Origin: Paraescarpia echinospica | Lineage: Eukaryota > Annelida > Polychaeta > Sabellida > Siboglinidae | Direction of reading: 5' to 3' | NCBI GenBank assembly: GCA_020002185.1 | Contig: CM034533.1 | Span: 53,352,292 to 53,416,291, forward strand | DNA length: 64,000 bases | Shown: positions 1 to 10,912 of the stretch, piece after piece | Numbering within the stretch: position 1 is the stretch's first letter | How the letters are laid out: every line of letters starts with the position of its first letter | The notes under the pieces: model-generated | The model's input: only the letters and a program-made list of their open reading frames with translations | Told to the model about the DNA's origin: nothing | Database searches by the model: none | Translations under genes and position numbers: made by a program

Positions 1-63
1 CGTTCACAGAGAGATCGAGGGTCACGAGTCCAGCCTCTTCAAGAACTACTTCAAACCGATCAC
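1..63 (+). CDS. Gelsolin-like gene, exon 1 of those visible (5' truncated by the window edge)
   Basis: Reads VHREIEGHESSLFKNYFKPIT in frame 2 and ends AC|gtacgt. The pattern EGHES..F..YFK is the usual end of a gelsolin repeat. The alternative donor four bases later would put a stop in the next exon, so the first GT is chosen. Splices in phase 2. Confidence 0.7.
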
Positions 64-3000
64 GTACGTACGATAACAAATGCGCCTCATAATCTCCGAC
101 CAAAACCAGCAGCTGTACGGAAGACCATCCAGCACGGAGGCTGGGCGGTTTAATTGATAGATTGCTTCTTGTGTAGACTATATGCATGGTTGTGCCATGG
201 CCGGATATGTTGGATACAGACAGCTAACTGCGCCCTTCGTCCACAACATAAATTTACTAGCAATATAATAATATTCTTCCAGAGACAAAATTCAAATTTA
301 TCTTACATTAGTTTGCTAAGACCATTATGGCAATACTAAATGTTTCTTGTTCTGACCATTTTGAGAGCATACATTTACTGGGTAGTTATCACTAGAAAAT
401 GTGTGTATACTAACAAAAAGCTACTATGTACTTGCAGATATTGGAAGCAGAGTTCTCGCGAAAGTTTCTGGTCCATACAACATACGCCGGTGACGTCATA
501 CACAGCAAGACTGCTGCGGTTCTACCGGCCGGATGCTGCCTCTGACCGCTATGTCGCCAAAGAGGTACTCACAATTCAGTCTTCGTAACATCACGTTCGT
601 GTACACATAGACATCGCTACCTTCCCTTGTGGGTCCACTCGAACACAATCCAAGTGTTTTCACATTGCTGCATCATCTAAATGCCTAATAAGAACTATTT
701 TAGTTAGTTCCTGTTATAGAATTTATTAAACCGGAAGTCGCTATTACATCTACGTTTGACAGATCGTTTAAGAGCTAGGCATCAGGTCCACGGAAAATCC
801 TTGGAATAAATGTCGTTTATTAACGTACCAGTCAACAACTCTTGTGCGTGTTTTTTATCAGGGAAGTAAAGTTGGTTTTACTTAAAAAACGAACATCATG
901 TAGCACTAGTTTCACAACCGGTGGCACAGTAAATGCGTCACATTTCTGTTGACACTCTAGTGACGTCATTGCTGGTTGCAGGTGGACGCTGACCACAGAA
1001 TACTTGACCCATCCTACATATTCTTTCTGGACCTTGGACGATCCATCATTCAGCGAAACGGCGCTCTCGCCACCAAGCGGGACATCCTTCAGGTACAGTC
1101 TCCCGGGGAAGAAACAGATCGGGGTATGCTCTTGGTGAAGCACGCACACATACACACACACGCACGCACGCACACACGCACACACGCACGTACGCACGCG
1201 CGCACGTACACTCATCTTTATCTACTCTGTGTGTCTTCTCCTATCCAGGGGCTGCGCTACGTACAAGCTATGAAGGCAGACAGACAGTCGAAGCCAAGCG
1301 TAGAAGTGTTGACGGAGAGCGACGGGCATGACGGGTCTGTGAGTACCGCTCCGGCCCGGCAGGCTCTCCTCACTCCTCACGACACGACCACCACTACGTG
1401 CCTCTCATCGGACCCACCACACCTCGTGACAAGATGACCTCACCAAACTCAACAATACACACCGTTACAATCCATCACTGCCTACACCCCGACCGTCGCA
1501 TTCACATAAACAACATCACTCGTCCCTTGCCTCCTATGCTGAATCATACTCCCATATCCTTCGATCTAACTCCCTCGACTATCGCCTCAGTCCGCCACGT
1601 TCCACCCGTCACACCCACCATGCCTGTAGCGTGGGTTATTTTGTTTAAGGGGTGGGGAGCGCTTTTCGAAGCTCACTCTAACTGCACCCCTTGAGGCTTG
1701 ACGTCACTTATTACAGGTGTTGAAACTTGACGTATGTACGAGAATTAAAATATATATAACACTTTCACTTAATGTATGTTACTGGTTTACAGTTTGAAAG
1801 ACAGTCAACGTAACGTACATTAATCGTCCCTGTTGATTTGTTGGCAGCACCGGTTCTACACGTATCTCACGCGCAGATCCACGATAATGGCGAATGACGT
1901 GGACTATCACGTGACAGAGAATAACTTGAATGATGCGAATGACGTCACCGACAGCGAACCGAAGCTAGTCCGGTTAGTTTGTGCCACACGAGAAATACGC
2001 TAAATAAAATTCCACACCTGTCAACACAGCAATAAGAAAGCTGGGCTATTTTAACAATAATTATTATTCTATCCTACCGCTTTGATGTGATCGGCAGGTG
2101 ACGTCATGGAATACGACACAAAAGGCAGTGGTGATGTGACGTTGGTCATATGGACACACTCGAACCACAGTTCCAACTGAGGAAGTACCTTTAATACAAA
2201 AGATGGTGCAGTGGACAGGCAGTGTTAAGGTGGATTTTGAAAAGCGGGGATGAATTAAAAGAAGGATGCAAATAATTATTGGAAGAAGGCAGAACTGTTC
2301 TTTCCAACATCGATCGACTTCTCTGGCGACAATTCAGTCGCGTTGCAATGATTGCGCAAATACTGTCTATGCGTTTAAATTATAACCACCACCATCTATG
2401 ACCAGCTACTGATATAAGGCTAAGTGAAATGAGGCAACATCGGCTGAACGAAATCCTGAAGAAGAAGAGTCCGATGTTCTGACCCTAAACATTACCGCGC
2501 TCCAATTATTTAATCAGCTGAAATATAATTGGTAACAATTTGTTATGTTTCTTTCCTTTGTTTGCAGCGTGACCAGCGAAGGCACTAGAAACCACTTCGC
2601 CGAGGAGAAAAGTGGAAGAATAACGATGGCTCATTTTGAACAACACGTAAGTTACATGTAGACAGTCGCAACAGCCAGTCTGCTTCATCTAGACTCCGTG
2701 ATGTGGCGCCACCATATGCGGCACACGAGAGCGCCCGGTCCCAAATAAAATGTCACCGCGTTGTGATGAAAATGACTGGTTTCCCCGAATCCCGGTAACC
2801 AATGTTTTACACGAAGCATTCGAAAGAACTTCTAATCTCGATTCCATTGACACAATTCCCACAATAAAATATAACGGATTTGCAAATGGTAACTAACGTT
2901 TAGATCACTTGTTCAAATCCGGTAACATCACATTTTTGTCTACAGTTTTTATGTTAGTGTGCCTTGTATTTTTGTGTGAAACTGTTATAAATGTTCTCTT

Positions 3001-6000
3001 TGCTGTGTATCATGTCCGATGATTACATCCTTGTGATTTGCGCTTTTGGGAAAGTTCTGTCTCATCTCTCCCCCAAAAAACCTCCTCTGCAGAAGACGGT
3101 ATAGAAGCACCTTGGAGACGGTTTGGAAGCACACTGAAGGCCGTGCCGACGATCATTATCGCGCTGATGTTTTTGTGTTAACCTTTCTTCAATATATTCC
3201 CTGATTGATGGCCCGGTCCTGTGGATTCCCATGTGTTAACCGGGATGTGTGTTGCTTTGAGTTGCCTACGTAACACATACTTGTATCGAAAACATCTTTG
3301 GAAACGTATTCGATTATCAGAAATACTTTTTACACTGAACTACCGTAATGACAACATATATTTGGACACGTAAATAAAAATAATATATTTCCGAAAATAT
3401 ACAGTACAAAAAAAATTATTTTTGTAGATTTTGAGGTGGCCGAAAACATATAATGTCCGAATAGATAGAGTCATTACCCTACACCCACACGTGGACCAGC
3501 GCACCAAGAGGGCAGTTATCACCACTGAAGCTGACCCCCACCATGCAGCAACACACTATGGCACTCAAACACATTAAACTCGTTTCCGCTGACCATTTAA
3601 TTTCGTTGCGAACGTTAAGCCTTAGTGGCTCTCATCGCCCACTATTTCCATATTTCTCCAATAGATGACAAAGCATGTTTGGCAAACGCATAAGTAAATA
3701 TATGTAAATAATTACGTTTGTGTGTTTTCAATAAAAGATCAGTTGGCAAATCAATGGTCCAGGGAATGAACGTAGACAGAGGAAAATGGGCCTCGGCGCC
3801 TGGGAGGAGATACAACCATGCTGCCCACAATGGTATAGTATTAATAAATAAACATTAACCATCAACTCCTTCAAGGTGGTCCATTGTCACTGAGCCGTTG
3901 CCTCAAGGTCATGCCACATAATCTCGATATCAATACGCTGACTTTGAAGCAATGTAAGTTCATCCCCTCCCAGGCGCCGAGATCCACCCGCCTCTTTCTA
4001 CATCAATACGCTGAGTTTGAAGCAACGTAAGTTCATCCCCTCCCAGGTGCCGAGATCCACCAGCCTCTTTCTATATCAATATGCTGATTTTGAAGCATTG
4101 TAAGTTCATCCCCTCCCAGGCGCCGAGATCCACCCGCCTCTTTCTGTATCAATACGCTGACTTTGAAGCAATGTAAGTTCATCCCCTCCCAGGTGCCGAG
4201 ATCCACCCGCCTCTTTCTATATCAATACGCTGACTTTGAAGCAATGTAAGTTCATCCCCTCCCAGGCGCCGAGATCCACCCGCCTCTTTCTATATCAATA
4301 CGCTGACTTTGAAACAATGTAAGTTCATCCCCGCCCTGGTGCCGTGATCCACCCGCCTCTTTCTATATCAATACGCTGACTTTGAAGCAATGTAAGTTCA
4401 TCCCCTCCCAGGCGCCGAGATCCACCGCCTCTTTCTATATCATTACGCTGACTTTGAAGCAATGTAAGTGCATCCCCTCCCAGGCGCCGAGATCCAACCG
4501 CCTCTTTCTATATCAATACGCTGACTTTGAAGCAACGTAAGTTCATCCCCTCCCAGGCACCGAGATCCACCCGCCTCTTTCTATATCAATACGCTGACTT
4601 TGAAGCAATGTAAGTTCATCCCCTCCCAGGCACCGATATCCACCCGCCTCTTTCTATATCAATACGCTGACTTTGAAGCAATGTAAGTTCATCCCCACCC
4701 TGGTGCCGTGATCCACCCGCCTCTTTCTATATCAATACGCTGACTTTGAAGCAATGTAAGTTCATCCCCTCCCAGGCGCCGAGATCCACCGCTTCTTTCT
4801 ATATTATTACGCTGACTTTGAAGCAATGTAAGTGCATCCCCTCCCAGGCGCCGAGATCCAACCGCCTCTTTCTATATCAATACGCTGACTTTGAAGCAAC
4901 GTAAGTTCATCCCCTCCCAGGCACCGAGATCCACCCGCCTCTTTCTATATCAATACGCTGACTTTGAAGCAATGTAAGTTCATCCCCACCCTGGTGCCGT
5001 GATCCACCCGCCTCTTTCTATATCAATACGCTGACTTTGATGCAATGTAAGTTCATCCGCTCCCAGGCGCCGAGATCCACCCGCCTCTTTCTATATCAAT
5101 ACGCTGACTTTGAAGCAATGTAAGTTCATCCCACCCTGGCCCGAGATCCACCAGCCTCTTTCTATATCAATACGCTGACTTTGAAGCAATGTAAGTTCAT
5201 CCCCTCCCAGGCGCCGAGATCCACCTGCCTCTTTCTATATCAATACGCTGACTTTGAAGCAATGTAAGTTCATCCCCACCCTGGTGCCGTGATCCACCAG
5301 CCTCTTTCTATATCAATACGCTGACTTTGAAGCAATGTAAGTTCATCCCCTCCCAGGCGCCGAGATCCACCCGCCTCTTTCTATATCAATACGCTGACTT
5401 TGAAGCAATGTAAGTTCATCCCCGCCCTGGTGCTGTGATCCACCCGCCTCTTTCTATATCAATACGCTGACTTTGATGCAATGTAAGTTCATCCGCTCCC
5501 AGGCGCCGAGATCCACCGCTTCTTTCTATATCATTACGCTGACTTTGAAGCAATGTAAGTGCATCCCCTCCCAGGCGCCGAGATCCAACTGCCTCTTTCT
5601 ATATCAATACGCTGACTTTGAAGCAATGTAAGTTCATCCCCTCCCAGGCACCGAGATCCACCCGCCTCTTTCTATATCAATACGCTGACTTTGAAGCAAT
5701 GTAAGTTCTCCCCGCCCTGGTGCTGTGAGCCACCCGCCTCTTTCTATATCAATACGCTGACTTTGAAGCAATGTAAGTTCATCCCCACCCTGGTGCCGTG
5801 ATCCACCAGCCTCTTTCTATATCAATACGCTGACTTTGAAGCAATGTAAGTTCATCCCCTCCCAGGCGCCGAGATCCACCTGCCTCTTTCTATATCAATA
5901 CGCTGACTTTGAAGCAATGTAAGTTCATCCCCACCCTGGTGCCGTGATCCACCCGCCTCTTTCTATATCAATATGCTGACTTTGAAGCAATGTAAGTTCA

Positions 6001-9000
6001 TCCCTCCCAGGCGCCGAGATCCACCGCTTCTTTCTATATCATTACGCTGACTTTGAAGCAATGTAAGTGCATCCCCTCCCAGGCGCCGAGATCCAACCGC
6101 CTCTTTCTATATCAATACGCTGACTTTGAAGCAATGTAAGTTCATCCCCTCCCTGGCACCGAGATCCACCCGCCTCTTTCTATATCAATACGCTGACTTT
6201 GAAGCAATGTAAGTTCATCCCCGCCCTGGTGCTGTGATCCACCCGCCTCTTTCTATATCAATACGCTGACTTTGAAGCAATGTAAGTTCATCCCCACCCT
6301 GGTGCCGTGATCCACCCGCCTCTTTCTATATCAATACGCTGACTTTGAAGCAATGTAAGTTTATCCCCTCCCAGGCGCCGAGATCCACCGCTTCTTTCTA
6401 TATCATTACGCTGACTTTGAAGCAATGTAAGTGCATCCCCTCCCAGGCGCCGAGATCCAACCGCCTCTTTCTATATCAATACGCTGACTTTGAAGCAACG
6501 TAAGTTCATCCCCTCCCAGGCACCGAGATCCACCCGCCTCTTTCTATATCAATATGCTGACTTTGAAGCAATGTAAGTTCATCCCCACCCTGGTGCCGTG
6601 ATCCACCCGCCTCTTTCTATATCAATACGCTGACTTTGATGCAATGTAAGTTCATCCGCTCCCAGGCGCCGAGATCCACCCGCCTCTTTCTATATCAATA
6701 CGCTGACTTTGAAGCAATGTAAGTTCATCCGCTCCCAGGCGCCGAGATCCACCCGCCTCTTTCTATATCAATACGCTGACTTTGAAGCAATGTAAGTTCA
6801 TCCCCTCCCAGGCGCCGAGATCCACCCGCCTCGTTCTACGTCCTTCTCTTTCTTGGTCCGTTCATCTCGGTTCTACAGACTGGCCTTGTATTTGAGAAAC
6901 AAACGCCCACAAAGGTATGGCATTTATAATCGCTAGCTACATGTCCATCCCCGAGATGCCTTGGTAGATGAAAGTTGTTACAGTAATATTTAACAATTAG
7001 TTAATGTTAGAAAACAAATAGTATCGTTACATAAACACCATAACACGTTCGCAGATACTCGTTCTTTGTTCAAAGGTCGGACACAGTGTGAAGTCCACGT
7101 CAGTCGATAGGCCCTAGTCGTGGTAATATAAAGTTGTCCGATTGTTCCACGGGTGGGTGTGAGCAAGTAGTAAATATATTACATTACTGAAACAAATGAT
7201 GTTGTGGTCGTTGTAGATGACGTGTATCTATGACAACGTTGTAGATGACGTGTATCTATGACAACGTTGTATAAGACGTGTATCTATGACAACGTTGTAG
7301 AATGCGTGTATCTATGACAACGTTGTAGATGACGTGTATCTATGATAACGTTGTAGATGACGTGTATTTATGACAACGTTGTAGATGACGTGTATCTATG
7401 ACAACGTTGTAGATGACGTGTATTTATGACAACGTTGTAAATGAACTGTATCTATGATAACGTAGTAGATGACGTGTATTTATGACAACGTTGTAGATGA
7501 CGTGTATCTATGACAACGTTGTAGATGACGTGTATTTATGACAACGTTGTAGATTACGTGTATCTATGACAACGTTGTAGATGACGTGTATTTATGACAA
7601 CGTTGTAGATGACGTGTATCTATGACAACGTTGTAGATGACATGCATCTATGACAACGCGCGAGAGTGCTTCGTGTGGGTGAGTCAGCGAGCGGCGGTCG
7701 AAGAGAAGAGACTCGGCCTGGAATACGCACATGTAAGTAGTATCTACAAAGATCACGTATATTATCCGATTATATTTATTTCACAATTATTATTGTGAAC
7801 CTGGCTGTAGACAATGGTGGATACTAGTGTACGAATAGTCTTTGCGCAGTTATTGCAGCGTGGCTGGATGCTTCCCAGAGATGTCGAGATGGTGTTCGGG
7901 TAAACAGGTATAAAGTGTAAAGCGCTTTGAGCATTCAACAGGACTGGGCACCGCGCTATATAAGAACTTACGTTTACTTTTGCTTACTGATTCTGACCCC
8001 CCGATGCCTGCCGGAAACGACAATATTAGTTACGAAAGATTACAGGTTTAGAGTGGTGTATGAGAAATTCGGTGTACAGAGATATCATGTACAGTTATAC
8101 ACTTGATTGCTGCATTCAGATACTCACTGCGATTCGTGTAAATATACACCGTGACGTCGGATAATGTGTGGCTTAAAAAGGTACTCTGCTGTTATCCTTT
8201 GACTTGTGGTTGAAAGCAGTTTACTGCTAATACCTCAATTACGTTGGTTGCCCGCAACAGCGCTTTTTTGACTAAATATATCTGAGGTGCACCGAATGAA
8301 AAAACATTGCTGTTGGCAGTTCTTGCCACATTGCGAGATTTTTCTGACAGCCAATCGGACAGGTCACTCGCGATATCTCACGAGTGTATGCATGGTAGCT
8401 ACCGACTCGTTCGTGCAGGCGAAACACAGAAATAAAAAAAATCACGCACAGTTTTACTATTTGTGAAATTATGGGAAATATTATAATATTCACAACACGT
8501 CTTAGAAATGTTGTTATAGCTTAAATAATACCACATTTCTGAATTCTTTTACGTAACCAAAAATTTAAACTAGCCTACACCCACCCGTTGAGCAATGTGG
8601 AACAATTATCGCCATTATAATATATGGATCTTCTATACATTTTCCTAAGTGGCACTGTCTAGAGGAGAGTTGTTCACCTCTCAATTCTCTTAGATAGGAG
8701 AAAACCCAGAAAAGAAGAAAACTAACTAATATGTCAAAAAAGCTGGAATTATTTTCGGCAAACTTGTGCGTGGTTTTGCCCTCTAGAGGTATTAGGTTTG
8801 CTGTGGTCAATTGCTAGAGAGTGGTGGAGCGCAGTGGTGCATTGACTAATGGATCGAACTATCAGTCGAGAGAACCCGGGTTCGGATCCTATGCTGCCGT
8901 GTCGAACTTTGGGCAAGTTTGTTCACTCTGCGTTGCTCCAATTCACTCACCTGTATGGCTCTAGACAGTAGTGGAAATTTGTGTACGAATAATCTTCGGT

Positions 9001-9264
9001 CATAAATTGCTGAGTGGCTGAATGCTTTCCAGAGACGTCAAGATGGTGCTCGATTGAACTAGTCTACAGGTCTTTCAGCTGTCCTAATGAATGGATACCG
9101 CGCTATATAAGACGTTTTTAAAGAACTTACCTGATGGTGTGTTTCAGGAGTACTTGAAGTCGAAGACCAGACCATGGTTGCCCGTGACCATCCTGAGACA
9201 ACACCAACCGGATGAAGCCTTCCAGCGCGCCCTGGCGGACAACAACTTGTACTTCTCGTACTGA
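1..9264 (+). CDS. Gelsolin/villin-superfamily gene, 3' part (last eight exons; 5' end outside the window)
   Basis: Gelsolin-family proteins cap, sever or bundle actin under calcium control through repeated domains of about 100 residues. Exons I place: 1-63, 438-564, 982-1092, 1249-1338, 1848-1972, 2568-2646, 7637-7732, 9148-9264. All introns are GT-AG and the phases agree at each junction (phase 2, 0, 0, 0, 2, 0, 0). Family hallmarks seen: EGHESSLFKNYFK (end of one repeat), IFFLDLG followed by GLRYVQAMKADRQ (core of the next), EPKLVRVTSEG (start of the last repeat), IYDNARECFVWVSQRAAVEEK (its core) and EYLKSKTRPWLPVTIL (its last strand). This matches the order at the C-terminal end of multi-repeat gelsolins, but the sequence is divergent. 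The conserved W and C around the fifth-repeat core are not seen, so normal actin or calcium binding is not assured. No headpiece follows. I recognise the superfamily, not a specific member. Confidence 0.75.
438..564 (+). CDS. Gelsolin-like gene, exon 2
   Basis: Acceptor cttgcag, donor GAG|gtactc. Completes a split Thr codon from the previous exon, then reads through TARLLRFYRPDAASDRYVAKE. LLR corresponds to the first beta strand of a gelsolin repeat. The linker region is shorter than the usual KGGVASGF-type linker, one sign of divergence. Ends in phase 0. Confidence 0.65.
982..1092 (+). CDS. Gelsolin-like gene, exon 3 (repeat core)
   Basis: 37 codons between ggttgcag and CAG|gtacag. SYIFFLDLGRSIIQRNG aligns with the family's D-C-F-I-L-D-L-G core strand. 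The following W-x-G of typical members is replaced here by RNG. Phase 0 at both ends. Confidence 0.7.
1141..1210 (+). repeat. CA/CGCA microsatellite in a gelsolin-like intron
   Basis: Imperfect (CACG/CACA)n between exons 3 and 4. The open frames over it are repeat translations. Confidence 0.9.
1249..1338 (+). CDS. Gelsolin-like gene, exon 4 (repeat helix and last strand)
   Basis: 30 codons between tatccag and TCT|gtgagt. GLRYVQAMKADRQSKPSVEVL matches the long helix (KA..VA..I...ER) and last strand of a gelsolin repeat. The frame stays open to 1437, but the strong gtgagt donor and the fit of the next exon favour ending at 1338. Confidence 0.65.
1848..1972 (+). CDS. Gelsolin-like gene, exon 5 (inter-repeat linker)
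   Basis: Acceptor ttggcag, donor CG|gttagt. Encodes a polar, acidic linker (NLNDANDVTDSEPKLVR), as between the fifth and sixth gelsolin repeats, ending in the PKL(Y/F)-type start of the last repeat. The split Arg codon is completed by the next exon. Confidence 0.65.
2568..2646 (+). CDS. Gelsolin-like gene, exon 6 (start of the last repeat)
   Basis: Acceptor tttgcag, donor CAC|gtaagt. Reads VTSEGTRNHFAEEKSGRI, then TMAHFEQH: the first strands of the last repeat up to the buried core. Ends in phase 0, opening the 5-kb intron that is full of tandem repeats. Confidence 0.65.
2690..2960. repeat. Dispersed repeat, copy 1 (second copy at 23705-23995)
   Basis: Shares CTCCGTGATGTGGCGCCAC near its start and a further conserved block (ATTTGCAAA..TAAC..AACGTTTAG.TCA..TGTTCAAATCC) with 23705-23995, with diverged sequence between. 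The family is not recognised. Confidence 0.6.
3735..3815 (-). repeat. Inverted, isolated copy of the 73-bp array unit
   Basis: On the minus strand this reads CTCCTCCCAGGCGCCGAG followed by CCTCTGTCTACGTTCATTC, closely matching the unit of the array beginning about 110 bp downstream, but in the opposite direction. Confidence 0.55.
3925..6836 (+). repeat. 73-bp minisatellite, about 40 units, in the gelsolin-like intron
   Basis: Period checked directly (TCAATACGC recurs every 73 bp). Each unit holds a CCTCTTTCTATATC pyrimidine stretch, TACGCTGAC (branch-point-like), TTTGAAGCAATGTAAGTTC (GTAAGT is a consensus donor) and CCCCTCCCAGGCGCC (pyrimidines plus AG, acceptor-like). Units differ by few substitutions (CCTCCCAGGCGCCGAG versus CACCCTGGTGCCGTG variants), which recur in blocks and suggest higher-order amplification. 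Confidence 0.95.
6837..7195. other. Intron sequence between the two arrays
   Basis: Single-copy intron. It has a good pyrimidine tract and ttctacag near 6871 and an AAAG|gtatgg near 6914, framing 36 bp of open sequence, but that segment has no gelsolin resemblance and is not needed to join exons 6 and 7. Confidence 0.5.
7196..7660 (+). repeat. 28-bp minisatellite made of the exon 7 acceptor and first codons, about 16 units
   Basis: Each unit contains GTTGTAG followed by ATGACGTGTATCTATGACAAC. The last unit runs into exon 7, where the same bases read M-T-C-I-Y-D-N in frame. Variants (TATTTATG, GATAAC) are scattered among units. The unit length is not a multiple of three, so using an upstream acceptor would shift the frame and meet TGA or TAG. 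Confidence 0.9.
7637..7732 (+). CDS. Gelsolin-like gene, exon 7 (core of the last repeat), acceptor inside a minisatellite
   Basis: 32 codons, phase 0 to phase 0: MTCIYDNARECFVWVSQ, then RAAVEEKRLGLEYAH|gtaagt. It aligns residue for residue with the family core V-M-L-L-D-x-x-x-x-V-F-V-W-V-G. The acceptor (gttgtag|ATGAC) lies in the last unit of the 28-bp array just upstream, so the same acceptor and first codons are present about 16 times. A polypyrimidine tract is poor. Confidence 0.6.
7801..7969 (+). mobile_element. SINE copy, 5' truncated (family A)
   Basis: Shares the body TGGTGGATA..TGTACGAATAGTCTT..CGCATTAATTGCA and the 3' tail AAGCGCTTTGAGCATTCA..GACTGG..ACCGCGCTATATAAGAA with copies at 8818, 17770, 20100, 49083 and 61676. 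Lies in the last gelsolin-like intron. Confidence 0.75.
7970..8817. other. Intron sequence with no recognised feature
   Basis: AT-rich single-copy intron. Minus-strand open frames at 8272-8493 and 8565-8810 have no recognisable domain, start context or splice support. Confidence 0.5.
8818..9110 (+). mobile_element. Full-length-looking tRNA-derived SINE (family A)
   Basis: The tRNA-like head has an A-box-like region (GGAGCGCAGTGGTGC) and a B box (GGGTTCGGATCCT) at about 8878-8890, followed by the family body and the CCGCGCTATATAAG tail. It is about 290 bp and is the most complete of the six copies. Confidence 0.75.
9148..9264 (+). CDS. Gelsolin-like gene, terminal exon with stop
   Basis: Acceptor gtgtttcag, 38 codons, then TGA. 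EYLKSKTRPWLPVTILRQHQ matches the last helix and strand of the sixth gelsolin repeat (A.EYL.....R...TPI..V.QG.EP..F). No clear AATAAA follows; an ATTAAA lies about 300 bp on (near 9565). A SINE ends only about 35 bp upstream of this exon. Confidence 0.7.
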   Translation, partial: EYLKSKTRPWLPVTILRQHQPDEAFQRALADNNLYFSY

Positions 9265-9999
9265 ATGCCATTGTCCTATATATCTCTTGCGTTCATCTTT
9301 TCACCTTACGAGAATCTTCATTTAGTGCATAACATCGATCGGGTTCATCGCCAATTGTTAGCTCAGCTCAATGGTTTATTCTTCCTGTGTCAAATCGACA
9401 ACCAAATCGACGTTGTTGAATTAATTGTAAAGGTCCTGTAGTTGGTTCATTTAGGGGAGCATCGGGCCATAGTCCCACTTGGCAATTTCTTTAAAATATT
9501 GTTCCTATATAACCTGTTGTGCCACTAGAATCTACATGTTATCACGTCAACGTAAACATAATACGTGATTAAACGTGACCAATATTAGCCTCCGTTCCGA
9601 GATCTTAAGCCAGGCGCACACGGTTAACACTTATCCCCCGAGAAACATTGTTTTCTCGTGCGATTTCAAATGGCGAATACGTCTGCAATCGTAATTGTAT
9701 GATTCAATGTGAACTATCCGGTATTAAACAAATTCTGTTGACTGTGCTGGCTATGTATTTCTTACACCCGATATATAGAAGACAACTAGTTCTTGTATAT
9801 ACGAACGAACTTTTGTTATATGGGATTCTACATCTGCACCGTCGTATCAATCGCTATCGTTTCTTGATACCAAACCTCCTGCTGGATATACAATATCAGG
9901 AACTGAGTCGGTTCATGCTGCAGCCAGTGTAGCGAGATACGCAACAGAAGCGGGCACACGCGATGTTAGTTTCCACCAAATATACTACGCCACAATATG
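9265..9999. other. Intergenic, no gene supported
   Basis: Downstream of the gelsolin-like stop. A 94-codon frame at 9648-9932 has no domain, unusual composition for a protein here, and no promoter or polyA support. Confidence 0.5.
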
Positions 10000-10090
10000 C
10001 ATATATATATATATATATAATATATATATACTTTATTTATATAATCTATATAAATATATATGTATACAGTGTATATATATATATATATAT
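10000..10090 (+). repeat. AT-rich (TA)n microsatellite
   Basis: Interrupted TATATA tracts with TTTATATAATC interruptions. Confidence 0.9.
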
Positions 10091-10731
10091 GAATATCAAT
10101 TATGGCCAAGGGATGGGGCTTTTCAAAATAGTGCCTATTGCTTCATATATTTTGTGTTTGCGACTACAAAATAGGCATTTAAAACAAAAATAGTTACTCT
10201 TCTTCAATTACAGACCTTATCTCCGTATTAGTTATATACCAAACGACTATATTCTTGCCAGCTGGCTGGAAGCATTGTCGCTACTGGTGCGATATAGGGA
10301 CAATTACACTGTGAGTTATCGAGATGTTACATATTAATTCCCCACTAGATTACACCAACCGACAGAGCAACACACAACGAGCACCAGTTATCAGAATTAC
10401 TGTTGTTGGATTTTAAACACGTTTACAGAGGCGTCATCTGGAGAGATGATCACTACTCAATTCTCCAAGGTAGGAGAAAGACCCCCTAGAAAACCATAGT
10501 ATATCGCAAACACGTAAGCAAGAAACTCTAAATAACTATCGTTGAGTTTGTTTAAATACATCGCCAATTGGTCGATCAAAGGCCAGTGGTTCAACGAAGC
10601 GAAGGGATATAAAAAGAAACAAGTAAACTTCGGCACCTCGGTAGCGATACTCTTACAATACCCCAACATAGTAATATAGTTATGTAGTTATTGTATATAT
10701 AGTCCATAATATATTATATTGTGGACCAATG

Positions 10732-10912
10732 CCGTCTTGGTGTCTCCTCCGAAATGCACACATTCAAGTTGCTGTACATGTAAGCCAGGTGCTCGCCAGA
10801 CAGTACCCATTTGATATCAAACTGCTGCAATGGCAGCCGGCCTGGTTGAAACCCAGTACCTCCTGGTCTCAGGGCGAGCACCGAACCATTGTGCAATCAC
10901 CCAGCTACGCTA
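10732..10912 (-). mobile_element. tRNA-derived SINE-like element
   Basis: On the minus strand: TAGCTGGGTGATTGCACAATGG (A-box-like) and GGGTTTCAACC (B-box-like) about 40 bp apart, the spacing of a pol III internal promoter, followed by a body without resemblance to family A. A degenerate tRNA pseudogene is the alternative. Confidence 0.45.

Noticed and set aside
976..1437. 153-codon single-exon protein
   Set aside because: It is gelsolin-like exon 3, an intron with a CA tract, and exon 4 read through; splice sites and the family match show it is spliced.
6879..6914. 36-bp micro-exon of the gelsolin-like gene (good acceptor ttctacag, donor gtatgg, phase 0)
   Set aside because: Exon 6 joins exon 7 (7637-7732) directly in frame with a full match to the family core, and the 12 residues here do not resemble any part of it.
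9648..9932. 94-codon protein
   Set aside because: AT-rich, no domain, no promoter or polyA support; a chance frame is likely.
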